In this document: positions 48,901 to 58,952 of the stretch, in pieces
Position numbering within the stretch: position 1 is the stretch's first letter
How the letters are laid out: every line of letters begins with the position of its first letter
Source: CAZHHH01 sp052400685
GTDB taxonomy: Bacteria > Bacteroidota > Bacteroidia > Bacteroidales > Marinilabiliaceae
Length of the DNA: 64,000 nt
NCBI GenBank assembly: GCA_052400685.1
Contig: JBQTGJ010000001.1
Reading direction: 5' to 3' (one strand)
Program-made: the position numbers and the translations under genes
The notes under the pieces: model-generated
Database searches by the model: none
Told to the model about the DNA's origin: nothing
What the model saw: the letters and a program-made list of their open reading frames with translations, nothing else

Positions 48901-50486
48901 TGGGTGGTCGGTTTAGTGTGATGGGAGGACTCATATCCGGGCGTTGCGATTTTGACTTTGAAATAGGTGATGAGTGCAAGGTTATGGGCGGTAGCCCTTT
49001 TGGTGAAGAAATTATTGCTCAGCTAACACCTTCGGCAGGAGAGTCGGATGTGAATGTGTTTGTGGCTCCACAGGCAGTGTTTAACATTCCGGTTGGTCTG
49101 GAAATGGAAGTAGAAGAGGATGAAGGAAAGAAAGCCTGGTATAGGGTAACTTTAGAGGAGTTTAAATGCATTTATAAGGCAACTGGGAAAGAGGTTGCAG
49201 GGGCTCATCAGCTAACCGACGAAGGACGTGTACTGGTACTTGATCCAGACGAGGCTTTGGAAAGTCAGTCTGACCTACTAGTGCGCGCTAAAGTTGGTTT
49301 TGAACGCCTCGTTAGTGGTGACTGGAGAAAAGTTTTGGATTATGATGGCAAACCCGTTTATGAAGAAAAGGAAGTGGACTTTAAGAGTGGCGACCGACCA
49401 AAGTTTATTTTGCCTGAACATGTTAAATACAGCTATCCGGTGGACCGGCAATATAACTACTATTCGGATGAGTACGATCAGGGCTATTTGCTGTTAAGTG
49501 AAAATTATAACTATTTGTTTTCTACTGAAATACCTGAAGGATATACCCAGGAGCTACGACTGACAGATAGCAATGGAAGTTCTCAGAATACTGAGTTTTC
49601 TTATAAAACACATGCTGGTGGAAATGAAATAAGGATGGAGATTGATTTTTCTACTGCTGCTTTTAACTTTAAAAATGATGAGATTTATCGGCTTGCTATA
49701 TTGAATATACCGGAAACTATTTCCGCCCTAAGCGATAATATCTCCACCACCACCACCCAATTGGGTGAGGCCGACTCCCTGTTTGTCCAGAAAAAACAAG
49801 CCGAGGGCACCTTGGATTTACTTGAGGAGGATCAAATTTATGCCATGAATTTTCGAACCAGCTCATATGATACTTTTACAGAGAAGATCGGGAATGTGAA
49901 AGGGAACTCAGGACATTTATGGCAATTGTACCCACATGTTAATAGAATAGATTGTGGATTGTATGATTATTCTTCTCTTACAGAAATGTTTGATTATAGC
50001 GAGAACAATATGCCGGATGCCACCGACAATATGGTTCAGGTTAGCCCCCTTTATAATTCCACACCGTGGTTTATAAACCAAGTTAAGCCGCTTATCTATG
50101 GCAATGTGGATGTACTGAGAGCATCTGCAACTGAAGGGCTGATGCCGACCGGTGAGCCGGGAGTGGTAACCATAGGTGCTTATTCTACATCCAATAAGCT
50201 CACTGACGAGATGGTGAGAATGAACAATCGGGCAAATGTTAATCCTTTTGGTGCATTGAACAATGAAGTCACTTATTATATTGACAGGGATTATAAATAT
50301 CTGCGCCGTGTTTTGGCTAATACTATAGTTGATAGAAAATTGAGAACTGAAAATCTTGCACGTTTTCTTGCAACCAATCATATTCCTGATCAGACATCCG
50401 GTAATTATGGTTTGGAGATACGTTATGTGTTGCCAGGAAAAGGAATCGTAACTTCAAAGATAGAGCGAATCATTGAAGTAAAATAG
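45978..50486 (+). CDS. Giant exported beta-rich protein, family not recognised (1502 aa)
   Basis: 1502 residues with a signal peptide ending VNAAQ. After a helical 60-residue lead (QVEQLRVVNEKKITAAFEAM) the protein is almost wholly beta. Many aperiodic repeats on the theme [hydrophobic]-x-G-[FLY] recur, such as FGFEGLDGFVFTLHGATL, VAGLGFGGDINIPPFGKN and SFYGFGGGLYRKM. The feel is of stacked sheets or a TamB/AsmA-like surface, not of a channel with known signature. About residues 1040-1200 look like Ig-like domains (PQAVFNIPVGLEMEVEEDEG). No T9SS sorting domain is seen at the C-terminus (IVTSKIERIIEVK). It stands directly upstream of the SprB-like and zincin-toxin-like genes on one strand, which suggests a role in the same surface structure. 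Confidence 0.7.
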   Translation: MLHNNYLYWFCLSVFALAMFSRGEVNAAQVDILAQVEQLRVVNEKKITAAFEAMAAVKQAGAYIDSFSDLVESGEITLPVGVRKGDYELIIREITYNQETGKNRVYASCAFKFKEDGQKIAFDGYADIEGQKGLGTNGFLELISPVRRDLGHGLILVFNVGTKVNFGCDGVESFYAKMDLLVDSTKIKPVDANGNCTGGMLSTSFDSYFDDFDNFTASLDFNQSFGFEGLDGFVFTLHGATLDQSDESTPAMAVFPQDYGVEADETMRNLWKGVAVTSASVVLPNFFSKSSTNPEGDQEKPMTDRITLALENVIIDANGFSAKSVTSPDIFSSELLDKDKWDISLREFSLELLKGDVAGLGFGGDINIPPFGKNSLLPYKASFNHSTNNYDFQIGLSGKYDFPVLGSTVDLNSNSYIEIEVANGGIYPTINACGLLSVNAPLSNRDDAKKLKIPDIPFENMQISRSAPYFKIGSVGLTGELKSPELAGFQLKIDSIAPFNNDEGSGLAFNVGVKLSEIFGGNAGVQLYGDYVGWKFDHVGVDEIFVDYKSGGYSMSGSVKFEDGDEIYGTGFRGDITFGLLNKFQFDAVAVFGKKDDYRYFLTDVFYETSPASGLILAPTPISFYGFGGGLYRKMQQSSGLGAHSDFGKSLSGINYVPDKSVGMGFMTSTKFGLAGVSAAFNSKVSFEIQFNDDGGLNFVQLRGDAAFMDDPAKWGGLADNINEAVGKLEQKGGKLKLSAKSDLAIPENKKSGFLTASLLMEYDAANHVFNADLNSYLNAGFIKGVGDNDRMGWASIRIADDKWHAYLGTPKDRLGVEILGLTRTDSYFMIGDDVPELPSPPDKVLKNLSRSKQLKLSNRSTYDMAQGSGIAFGQSMSVDFKAELMPFYASMGVGMGAEFLLKNYGVNAYCAGGEPPLGINGWYARAQAWAWVEADIGLQATLFGHRKKFSILDIAASTLLEGAGPNPFYFSGAVGGRFSVMGGLISGRCDFDFEIGDECKVMGGSPFGEEIIAQLTPSAGESDVNVFVAPQAVFNIPVGLEMEVEEDEGKKAWYRVTLEEFKCIYKATGKEVAGAHQLTDEGRVLVLDPDEALESQSDLLVRAKVGFERLVSGDWRKVLDYDGKPVYEEKEVDFKSGDRPKFILPEHVKYSYPVDRQYNYYSDEYDQGYLLLSENYNYLFSTEIPEGYTQELRLTDSNGSSQNTEFSYKTHAGGNEIRMEIDFSTAAFNFKNDEIYRLAILNIPETISALSDNISTTTTQLGEADSLFVQKKQAEGTLDLLEEDQIYAMNFRTSSYDTFTEKIGNVKGNSGHLWQLYPHVNRIDCGLYDYSSLTEMFDYSENNMPDATDNMVQVSPLYNSTPWFINQVKPLIYGNVDVLRASATEGLMPTGEPGVVTIGAYSTSNKLTDEMVRMNNRANVNPFGALNNEVTYYIDRDYKYLRRVLANTIVDRKLRTENLARFLATNHIPDQTSGNYGLEIRYVLPGKGIVTSKIERIIEVK

Positions 50487-50543
50487 ATTTTCATCGAATG
50501 GATATAGAACGCCATAAAGAGAATTTATATTTAACATCATAAT

Positions 50544-50562
50544 ATGAAACGAGCCATGAGAA
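50544..50562 (+). repeat. Exact 19-mer shared with 41632 (copy 2)
   Basis: Same ATGAAACGAGCCATGAGAA as at 41632. Here it starts a 30-codon frame MKRAMRKLL and sits at the left of an inverted repeat (ATGAAAC at 50544, GTTTCAT ending near 50602), with the palindrome TGAGAAAGCTTCTCA inside. Confidence 0.5.
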
Positions 50563-50641
50563 AGCTTCTCACAAAGGCGCATGATTATCGTAGTGAGTTT
50601 CATGTGGCAATTGAAAAGCAAATTTTAAACACCTGAGAGTT

Positions 50642-50833
50642 ATGAATTTATTACTCAATTTAATCCTTGGTATCACAGTTTTTTCCTTTGTTTTTACAGA
50701 ACGTGAAAAAGAAGAAATCATACTTAGCGGCATTTTTTTTAAACCCACGGAATTTTCTCCGAAAGATGGCGAGATTATCGCCGGGCTTGAATCTGGGATG
50801 TCAAACATACGTTGCGTGAAGAATATCAATTAA
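50642..50833 (+). CDS. Possible small peptide (63 aa), doubtful
   Basis: A short frame with a hydrophobic N-terminus (MNLLLNLILGITVFSFVF) and a charged remainder lies in the 428-base gap between two giant genes on the same strand. No family is recognised. It could be a small membrane peptide or chance. Confidence 0.25.
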   Translation: MNLLLNLILGITVFSFVFTEREKEEIILSGIFFKPTEFSPKDGEIIAGLESGMSNIRCVKNIN

Positions 50834-50914
50834 GACTTTAATTATTTCTGTTGCTTCTTTAACCAGCAGTATGTTTGCTTTGCCTGTCAGCTTTTATAAT
50901 TAATCACTGAGACT

Positions 50915-53900
50915 ATGAATCTGCTTCGAAAGTTATTGGCGTTTATTATTGGACTGTTTATATTTTGTTCTCCTGCATTGGGGCAGGAGGATAATAAGAA
51001 TCAATTCAAATACTGTATTGCTATTAAGCAGACGTTTGAGTCATGGGGTAATTGTAATCATGGTAAACCCCAGTTTGTTAAGGCGAATTTAAAACTGGAA
51101 ACAAGTGGTAACAATCTAGTATCGGAAGAAAAAATAGCCTCGGAAGATTTGGGTGTAATAATTGCATTTAGTGAAACATTTAAAAGATCTTCTGATTCCA
51201 ATATAGACCTTCCGAATCTAGAGTATGATAATAAAGCTTTAGAGGGGGTTGTTATTAATACTGAGGCGAAGGACATTAGAGTGGATACAAAACTTAGTTA
51301 TACTGCAACCTCAGAAACTTGGAGAGTTGGGGTGAATGAGCCTGTGAGCGGAAGTGCCTCTGACCCTTGCAGCTGGCTTAATTTATCGGGAAACCGGGAG
51401 GGTTATACTATGTTTACAACTGTAATTATTGATGATCCTGTTATGATTAACTCTTTGCGGCAAGAACCTTTTGATGCGGAAAGTGAGTACTTGCAATTGG
51501 AATTCAATAATTTTTATTTGTCTGCTGAACATCAGGATGTTGTCCTGCAAATGAAGGTGAATTATGGTAAGCATGAGTGGGAAGACTTGAAGGAATTCAA
51601 TATTAGACCTGGAAAGAAAGCCTATATTTCCTATTTTGATATTGCCGGCAACAAAAGTGATTCAAATTCTAATTATTATACATGGCTGGATAAGCCGATA
51701 AAATTTCGGATTAAAAAAGTGCTTCTAAACGACAGTATAACCTACGGTAATACAGTAGAAGCAACGTTTAATAGCAACGGGCCCCAATTCAGGGTTAAAG
51801 AAGTCAGGCGCATCTGGTGTGTAGATGAGCCAATTATTGAGGTTGAGTTTCTGGATCAGATGGAGATTGCAGCCATCGATGATGCAGCGATTAAATGGGA
51901 ATTAAGGGGGCCGATTGCCGAGGCTGTACCTTGTGTCGGTAAAAAAGTTTCCGGCAATACCTACAGGATTGAGCCCGAATCCTCAACCCCTACAAGTCCT
52001 TTTACGACGGCTGGAACGTGGACCATTCAGCTGCAGATGACCTCCAGATCGGATTTGAAATTTGCTACAGAAACATTTGTTATACCCGAAGTGCTTGAAA
52101 AAGTAGAAGCTCAGCAATCTGCGGCTCTCTTCCCAGCTAGCGAACCAAAATATCACCTTCTTAGCGAAGAAGATCCTTATGCAATTATTAATATTTCCGA
52201 TTCCGATAATCGTTTGCCTTATGTCATAGATAAAGTGGTGGGTGAGGATACGCTATTCGTTGATTCGTTGCATGTACAACCTTCTAATTTTTCGCTATTG
52301 TCGGAAAACGAACAAGATGCCATATATCAAAATTTCGTGAATAGATATTATTATATGGAAAAAGGGAAACGGAATACAAATTGGGAGAAGTACTTTTATT
52401 TGAGGTTTAATGATTGGTTTTTTGAGAATAAGCGGCCGGTTAAAACAACGATCGCTAACAAAACTAACTTTGGGAATTGCAGTTCTTCGTTTAGCTTTGA
52501 ATATCTCTTTGTTATGTCGGACAATGCAAATTTTTTGGGAAGTGCTTATTTTTATAATTTAACAAATTCTAGACCCACTGGATTCATAATTAAGTTGACT
52601 TATGAATCCCAACAGATGGCAGAACAGTACCATTCTTTTTGGAAGAATTTTGCAAGAAGTGATGAGTTTTCATTTGACGAGGGTACGGCCTCGTCAGGGT
52701 CTAATTCGTTCAACCCGGGAACATGGTTAAGAATTGATAATGCAGGGCTTTGTGAGGCAAAATATCATACTTATAGTTACACTTCTGTATCTACTGGGGT
52801 GCCAGTTAACTATCAATTGGTTAATTATAATGGTTGTTCAATTGTTGGCAAAGATAATTCTGATAATTTCCATTTGGTGGGCACTCTGGGTGACGCATTT
52901 GGATTAAAGGTTGATCTTCCAGATTATTTTGACGGAATAATTGATGACACAGGTACAAAGTGTGCTTATCGAAATGAGGATGGCTCAAAACTTTTTTATT
53001 ATGAAAGAGGAACAGGTGGAGTCCGTTTCTGGTCAGGAGCTCTGATTAAAAATATTCGATATATCAACACTACATCATTTCCAAATTACATTGTTTACGA
53101 AACAGCCTCAGGCGATAGATACCAGCAATTTTTGATTGATGAATCGAATAAGCAAGATGTCGCAGATCGTTTTTTTAGCACTGAAAGTTTATATATTGAT
53201 TGGTATGATGATTATTTAGAGGAACAATGGCAATTATTTCTTTCTAATAATTACGGTTATCGGCTTTATAACCATACGTCAATAAATCCACCAAAAGCCG
53301 AGACTTACATCCTCACAGATAAGGATGGGTGTTCTTATGAATTTTTTATTGAAGTTAAAGTCCCTGAACAGCCTGACTTTGAAATTATCCAAAAAACGAA
53401 TCCAAGTTCAAATTGCTCTTCAGATGGTATTGCAACTTTAAAGTGCACCAAAGGTTCTTTGCCTCTTAGCTACACTTCAGGGATAATTACTAGTTTAGAT
53501 ACGCCTTTTACTATTGAGGGGTTGAGCTGGTCAGACACAATTGAGTTTTATAATTCTGAGACGAGTCTTACGTATGCTTTCCCAGTTTATTTTGAGGATA
53601 ATGCTTCTGGAATTCAAAAGATTACTACTGCACCACAAACCTGTGAATCTGCCCCCGACGGCTCTATAACGGTTCACTTTGCCACAAACTCAACTGGTAG
53701 CAAAACGTATAAATTAAAGAATTTACAGGGGGAATTGAAACGTGAAATTATTACAGATAGTAACGTGTGGACGTTTCCTGACTTAGAAGGGGATTTATCC
53801 TATCAGGTTTTCGTAGAAGTTGATGGATGTACCCTTGGAGGGGATTCTGTAATTGTTGTGGAAAATGAGGTTTTTACAATGCGTGTAGATGAAACTAATG

Positions 53901-56900
53901 CTGATGAAATTGGAGGGCTTGGGAATGCAAAAATTACTTTAAGCAACCTGCCAACCAATCCAACTTGGATTGGAGAGGCTTTTACTGAGGATATTACTAC
54001 AAAAGACTATTCAGTTGGTTCATATACCATAAAAGCATTAGATGAAGGTTGTGTGACGCAATACACCTTTGACATTTTGGAACCAGGATTTTCTGGAAGT
54101 ATTGAAGTGTTGAAAGACGATGAGGGTTTTAAGTTAGATGTTTCTGATTTAGTTTTTAACGATTTAATTAGAGACGGGCATTTTGAGATAAAGGATGTTG
54201 GGGGTGAAGAATATGCCTTTAATCAGAGTCTTTCAGACGGAAAGGTTTATGTTATAAATTTAATCTACGATGGGAAAATAAAAGAAGTTTATCGCTTTTC
54301 TAATGCTTTATTTAACACAAGCTCATTGGCGCACAGTATAGAACTAAGTCAACAAGTATGTCCGGATGACGAAGTGCAGGTCAAAATAGTGCCTGAAAGT
54401 ACCGAAAGTGACTTTAAAGTGAACTTTGATGGGTTGTTTCTCGATGATTTGGAGACTTCGACGAATCAGGCAACACTGGAATATATGGTTCAAACTTCGG
54501 AAAGCCAAATAATAAAGATAGCCACAAGTCAATTGAATGTAAATAAAGTGCTCCAGGCTAATCGATCTGTGGAGATTCCTCATACACAAGTCGTTTCTGG
54601 ACGTGTTTCGTTTGCAGATATTTCCTGTCACGGCCTCAACAACGGTCAAATTTCTATTCTGAATCCATCCGGTGGCAGCGGCAGTTATGCATGGCGTTTG
54701 GGCAATAGCGATGTGTGGATGGATACTGCTCAGGTTGCAGAAAATTTACAACCAGGGAATTATGATGTTTATATAAAGGACGATGTAAATAATTGTCCGG
54801 AAGTAAATGTGGGTTCTGTTACTCTTGAGGAGCCTGATGAAATGGTTGTGGCCGACTCCTCCTGGGTTGCTCCGGTTTGCTCGGATGGAAAAGGTTCGGT
54901 TTCAATGTCTGTGAGCGGTGGTAATGAGTGGTATAGCTTTGTTCTGAAAAATGATAGTACTGAGTTGGATGCGTATCCAATGGAGGAGTTTACCGATGAA
55001 ACGAGCGTGACTTTTGACAGCCTGGTTGCTGGTGAGTATATACTTACTGCTACCGATCCTATGGGGTGTGCGGTAGATGCACAATTTGTGATGGAGCCTT
55101 ATGATAATCCGGTAATTGATGGTATTTTGGTTGAGCCAGTTGTCTGTAATGGTGAAAGTAATGGTTCTATGGAAGTTTTGAATACGACTGGAACAGCTGA
55201 TCCCGACTCGTTGTTTCTGTTTGATTTAAATACGCATGAACTTGGGCGATTGAAATGTCCTGATCAGAAGTTTGAGGCCCTTTCCGCCGGTACCTATAGG
55301 TTATTGTTGCACGACGTCAACGGGTGTGTTTCTGATACAGTGCAAAGAGTTGTTTATCAGCCGGATTCTTTGAGGCTGGAAATCGACACAATTCGTTCTG
55401 TTATAGGTAAGGGAACGGATTCGGGGTATATATTGAGTCGTGTGACGGGTGGAAATACAGCACAGGCAATGACTGCGTTGCTAACTCCATTAAATGGTTC
55501 TTCGCCGACAGTCCGGCAGCTTTCTGTCAGCGAACAAATTCCTTTTGTTTTTACTTCACTTAAGGCGGGTGCTTATCAGGTTGAAGTAAATGATTATAAA
55601 GCCTGTTCTGTAACAAGTGCTCCTATAGAGGTTTTTGAGCCTGATGAGGCATTGAGAGTTGAGGTGATTGATGTTCAAAATGCATTATGTAAGGCCGCCA
55701 TTGGTAGTTTTACCATTCAGGGCGCCGGAGGCTGGGGCGATTACGTCTATAGGCGGGCAACCGATAATGGTTTGGCTCCAATAAAGACTTTTAACCGGTT
55801 ATCGGCCGGTTCGTATAAGGTTTTTGTGGAAGATGCTTTGGGTGCTTCTGCTGATACCACCATTGTTATTACCGAACCCGATTTGCTTACCGTTGAAGAG
55901 GCTGGTGTTGTATTGCCTACTTGCAACGATAATGGGGTGCTTGAAGTGGCCGTTGATGGCGGAATGTATCCTTACAATCTGGTTTTTAAGGGGGATGCTG
56001 ATACAACAAGGATGACGATTCCGGGCCGTTATTCTTTCAGCAACCGGTCGGTTGGTGGTTATCGGCTTGCTGCCATCGATAATAATGGTTGTAGAGCTGT
56101 TGTTGAGTCTTCTTTATCGGATAGCCTTCTTTTGTCGATTCAGGACATTGAGTCAGGCGTGCCTTCAAAACCCGGGTCTACGGATGGCTGGATGCGTGTT
56201 AAGGTTAAGGGTGGAAGGGAACCTTTGTTTTATGAATGGCGGTGTTTGACAGAAAATGCAACGATTTTAACGGCTGACAGTGCCACTGTATTAAATATTC
56301 CTTCGGGTTATTATCAGGTAACGGTTCAGGAAGCCGGTGGCTGCACTGTGTCACGTAAGCAATATTTACACGATGTTAGTGATGGGCTGTTGTCAATTAC
56401 GGCAATTGGACATGAAACTTCATGGCAAGCCAATGATGGCTATGCAAGTTTTTCATCGGCCGTTTTGGATATTACACGTGTTGAAGTTTATTATCCCAAC
56501 AATGCCGTAGTGCAATATGCAGGTAATGAGGATTCTGGTAACTTTAATATTGACGAAGCAACGTTTTCATTGACCAATCTCACTGGTGGTGAATATTTGG
56601 TTTTTGCTTATTCTGATGCAGGTGTTGAAGTGGCCGAATTTGAGATTGATACTTACGAGGCGTTCAAGTTTGGTAATATTGAGGTGCAGGATGTTGCGGC
56701 TCGCGGTGATGCGTCGGGTGTTATTAACGTCACGGTTGAAGGGGGTGTCCCTGATTATGATTTTCGATGGGAAGCCCTTGACGGTGGTAGTTTAGAGAAT
56801 GCAGGTTCTGTGAATTATTTCAATGAGAGTATTGTGGAAGGAGTGCCGGCTGGAAGTTATCGTGTGGCGGTGACAGATATCTATGATAATTTAATTGAGA

Positions 56901-58942
56901 CGGTTGTTGATGTTGCTGAGCCTTCTGCCAGATTGAATATTGTGGTGTCGGATATAACAAATCAGAGTTGCCGCGATTCTGTTGATGCTTATGTTGAAGT
57001 TGAGGCTTCTGGTGGGTGGGGTGACTATCAGTTTAGCTATGCCGATAAAGACAATTATCAGGATCTTAATCGTTGGGACGCCTTGCCCGTGGGGCGACAC
57101 TGGGTTTATACCATTGACAAGAATGGAGGTGCTGATAGTATTTTCGTGATTATTGCAGAGCCTCCTTATCTGCGTGCTTCCCAGGTGCTGGTCGATAGTG
57201 CTAAGTGCTATAACGATGCCAGTGGAAAGGTCCTTTTCGACATCGAAGGAGGCACCGGTCCCTATCGGTTTGCTTTGGTTGATGATCCGTTAGTTTGGAA
57301 AAGTACCACCGAAATGGTGGATGCCGGAGACGGGCTTCGTGATTATTTTGTGGACGACAGATTGCCTGAAGGTCATCGGGTTTACCGTTTTACCGATGCC
57401 AATAACTGTCATAGCCTTGATACCCTGGCTGTATATATTCCCCAGCCCGATGAGTTACTTCTCAGCTTTACCGATGTTGTGCATACGACTTGCAATACCG
57501 ACAATGGCAGTATAGAGGTTGGATTAAAGGGTGGCACCCTGCCTTATCGTTACGAATGGATCGATAATTCGGGCACAGTAATCAGCACTGCGCCCAGTGT
57601 GTCAGACCTGCGGCAACATGGTTTTTATTCACTGGATGTGTGGGATAAGTATAATTGCCATCTCCAGTTTGAGCAAACGATAAAGCCTTCTACACGGCCT
57701 GTTATTACAGATGTTGAGACCAATCCGGTGTTGTGTTATGGAGATAGTAACGGATCGGCCTCAATTACAGGGGTGGTCGCAGCTGAGCCTTATGCGCCAT
57801 ATCGTTTTTATTGGTCTGATGGCCAAACCGGGGATTCTGTTTCAGGTTTGGCTGCAGGTAGCTATTATGTGACCATACGGGATACTAACTTGTGTGAAAC
57901 CACCAACTTTTTTGATATTAATACGCCCGATACGCTTGGCTTAAGCTTATTACAACTCCGAAATGCACATTGTTTTGGGTACAACGATGGGTTTATAGAA
58001 GTCAAGCCTTTGGGCGGAGTGGAAAACTACAGATATTTGTGGAGCAATGGCGATACAACTAACAGGGCGGTTGACCTTGTGAAAGGTGATTATCATCTTA
58101 TTTTTACCGATGGTAACAAATGTGCCTTTGAGCAAAGCTTTTTTGTTGATGAACCTCCGATGGCAACGGTTAATATTGGTGACGATTTCACTATGTGTCC
58201 CGGCAATTCGGTGGTTATTGACGGGCGCGATTTTGCATCTCACCAATGGCAGTGTAACGGAGACATTGTTTCGGATGAACGATATATTACGGTTTCCGAT
58301 GAAGGCAATTATTTCCTGAGGGTGACCAACGATATTGGTTGTTTTGCCTATGACACCATCACGGTAGCTATTGGGAATGATGCTTTGCAGGCCGATTTTT
58401 TGATGACTGCAGAGGCCTTTATTGGTGATACGCTTATGCTTTTTGAGTTGTCAAATTTGCCATTAGACAGTTTGTCGTGGTCGTTTCAGTCAACGGCATT
58501 TGTCAATGCAACGCCAGTGGGTGTCGACGATTATATTCTTCATTTAAAGACACTTCAGGAGGGCATGTTCAATGTTTCGCTCTATGCCTATTCGGGGGGC
58601 TGCTTCTCAAAACGGATGAAACAGGTAGAGGTGCAAAATGGTGAATATGATATGGATGGTGACGATTTATTGGGTTATAGCGATCCGCTCATTGAGTCGT
58701 TTATTGTTTCACCCAATCCCAGTAGTGGCCTTTTTAATGTTAAAGTAACGCTTCGCGAGGAGGCTGAAATACAGTTGTCCGTATTTAGTATTAGTGAGGG
58801 GGCCAAACTTGAAGAGAGAACTCGTAGCGGGTTGAAGGTATACGCCGAACCATTTGTGCTGACCAATGTCAATACAGGTGTGTATGTTGTAATTCTTACC
58901 GCCGGCAATGAGAGGCGTCAGGTTAAAATAGTAATTGAATAA
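50915..58942 (+). CDS. Giant SprB-repeat adhesin with T9SS type A sorting domain
   Basis: 2675 residues with a signal peptide ending ALGQ. Residues up to about 1220 are beta-rich, Ig-like and non-repetitive. From about 1225 to 2420 there are some 13 SprB-like repeats of 85-95 residues, each with a line like ISCHGLNNGQISILNPSGG and L-x-x-G-x-Y-x-V-x-[IVF]-x-D. An Ig-like domain (FTMCPGNSVVIDG) and a PKD-like domain follow. The last 80 residues (FIVSPNPSSGLFNVKV to KIVIE) are a type A T9SS sorting domain, which directs secretion and anchoring via A-LPS. The T9SS machinery is not in this window. It is 10 bases before the zincin-toxin-like gene, so the two are co-transcribed. Confidence 0.88.
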   Translation: MNLLRKLLAFIIGLFIFCSPALGQEDNKNQFKYCIAIKQTFESWGNCNHGKPQFVKANLKLETSGNNLVSEEKIASEDLGVIIAFSETFKRSSDSNIDLPNLEYDNKALEGVVINTEAKDIRVDTKLSYTATSETWRVGVNEPVSGSASDPCSWLNLSGNREGYTMFTTVIIDDPVMINSLRQEPFDAESEYLQLEFNNFYLSAEHQDVVLQMKVNYGKHEWEDLKEFNIRPGKKAYISYFDIAGNKSDSNSNYYTWLDKPIKFRIKKVLLNDSITYGNTVEATFNSNGPQFRVKEVRRIWCVDEPIIEVEFLDQMEIAAIDDAAIKWELRGPIAEAVPCVGKKVSGNTYRIEPESSTPTSPFTTAGTWTIQLQMTSRSDLKFATETFVIPEVLEKVEAQQSAALFPASEPKYHLLSEEDPYAIINISDSDNRLPYVIDKVVGEDTLFVDSLHVQPSNFSLLSENEQDAIYQNFVNRYYYMEKGKRNTNWEKYFYLRFNDWFFENKRPVKTTIANKTNFGNCSSSFSFEYLFVMSDNANFLGSAYFYNLTNSRPTGFIIKLTYESQQMAEQYHSFWKNFARSDEFSFDEGTASSGSNSFNPGTWLRIDNAGLCEAKYHTYSYTSVSTGVPVNYQLVNYNGCSIVGKDNSDNFHLVGTLGDAFGLKVDLPDYFDGIIDDTGTKCAYRNEDGSKLFYYERGTGGVRFWSGALIKNIRYINTTSFPNYIVYETASGDRYQQFLIDESNKQDVADRFFSTESLYIDWYDDYLEEQWQLFLSNNYGYRLYNHTSINPPKAETYILTDKDGCSYEFFIEVKVPEQPDFEIIQKTNPSSNCSSDGIATLKCTKGSLPLSYTSGIITSLDTPFTIEGLSWSDTIEFYNSETSLTYAFPVYFEDNASGIQKITTAPQTCESAPDGSITVHFATNSTGSKTYKLKNLQGELKREIITDSNVWTFPDLEGDLSYQVFVEVDGCTLGGDSVIVVENEVFTMRVDETNADEIGGLGNAKITLSNLPTNPTWIGEAFTEDITTKDYSVGSYTIKALDEGCVTQYTFDILEPGFSGSIEVLKDDEGFKLDVSDLVFNDLIRDGHFEIKDVGGEEYAFNQSLSDGKVYVINLIYDGKIKEVYRFSNALFNTSSLAHSIELSQQVCPDDEVQVKIVPESTESDFKVNFDGLFLDDLETSTNQATLEYMVQTSESQIIKIATSQLNVNKVLQANRSVEIPHTQVVSGRVSFADISCHGLNNGQISILNPSGGSGSYAWRLGNSDVWMDTAQVAENLQPGNYDVYIKDDVNNCPEVNVGSVTLEEPDEMVVADSSWVAPVCSDGKGSVSMSVSGGNEWYSFVLKNDSTELDAYPMEEFTDETSVTFDSLVAGEYILTATDPMGCAVDAQFVMEPYDNPVIDGILVEPVVCNGESNGSMEVLNTTGTADPDSLFLFDLNTHELGRLKCPDQKFEALSAGTYRLLLHDVNGCVSDTVQRVVYQPDSLRLEIDTIRSVIGKGTDSGYILSRVTGGNTAQAMTALLTPLNGSSPTVRQLSVSEQIPFVFTSLKAGAYQVEVNDYKACSVTSAPIEVFEPDEALRVEVIDVQNALCKAAIGSFTIQGAGGWGDYVYRRATDNGLAPIKTFNRLSAGSYKVFVEDALGASADTTIVITEPDLLTVEEAGVVLPTCNDNGVLEVAVDGGMYPYNLVFKGDADTTRMTIPGRYSFSNRSVGGYRLAAIDNNGCRAVVESSLSDSLLLSIQDIESGVPSKPGSTDGWMRVKVKGGREPLFYEWRCLTENATILTADSATVLNIPSGYYQVTVQEAGGCTVSRKQYLHDVSDGLLSITAIGHETSWQANDGYASFSSAVLDITRVEVYYPNNAVVQYAGNEDSGNFNIDEATFSLTNLTGGEYLVFAYSDAGVEVAEFEIDTYEAFKFGNIEVQDVAARGDASGVINVTVEGGVPDYDFRWEALDGGSLENAGSVNYFNESIVEGVPAGSYRVAVTDIYDNLIETVVDVAEPSARLNIVVSDITNQSCRDSVDAYVEVEASGGWGDYQFSYADKDNYQDLNRWDALPVGRHWVYTIDKNGGADSIFVIIAEPPYLRASQVLVDSAKCYNDASGKVLFDIEGGTGPYRFALVDDPLVWKSTTEMVDAGDGLRDYFVDDRLPEGHRVYRFTDANNCHSLDTLAVYIPQPDELLLSFTDVVHTTCNTDNGSIEVGLKGGTLPYRYEWIDNSGTVISTAPSVSDLRQHGFYSLDVWDKYNCHLQFEQTIKPSTRPVITDVETNPVLCYGDSNGSASITGVVAAEPYAPYRFYWSDGQTGDSVSGLAAGSYYVTIRDTNLCETTNFFDINTPDTLGLSLLQLRNAHCFGYNDGFIEVKPLGGVENYRYLWSNGDTTNRAVDLVKGDYHLIFTDGNKCAFEQSFFVDEPPMATVNIGDDFTMCPGNSVVIDGRDFASHQWQCNGDIVSDERYITVSDEGNYFLRVTNDIGCFAYDTITVAIGNDALQADFLMTAEAFIGDTLMLFELSNLPLDSLSWSFQSTAFVNATPVGVDDYILHLKTLQEGMFNVSLYAYSGGCFSKRMKQVEVQNGEYDMDGDDLLGYSDPLIESFIVSPNPSSGLFNVKVTLREEAEIQLSVFSISEGAKLEERTRSGLKVYAEPFVLTNVNTGVYVVILTAGNERRQVKIVIE

Positions 58943-58952
58943 GCTTTAATTG

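Noticed and set aside
50569..50829. 86-residue minus-strand frame between the giant genes
   Set aside because: It opposes the transcription of the cluster and shows no recognisable features.
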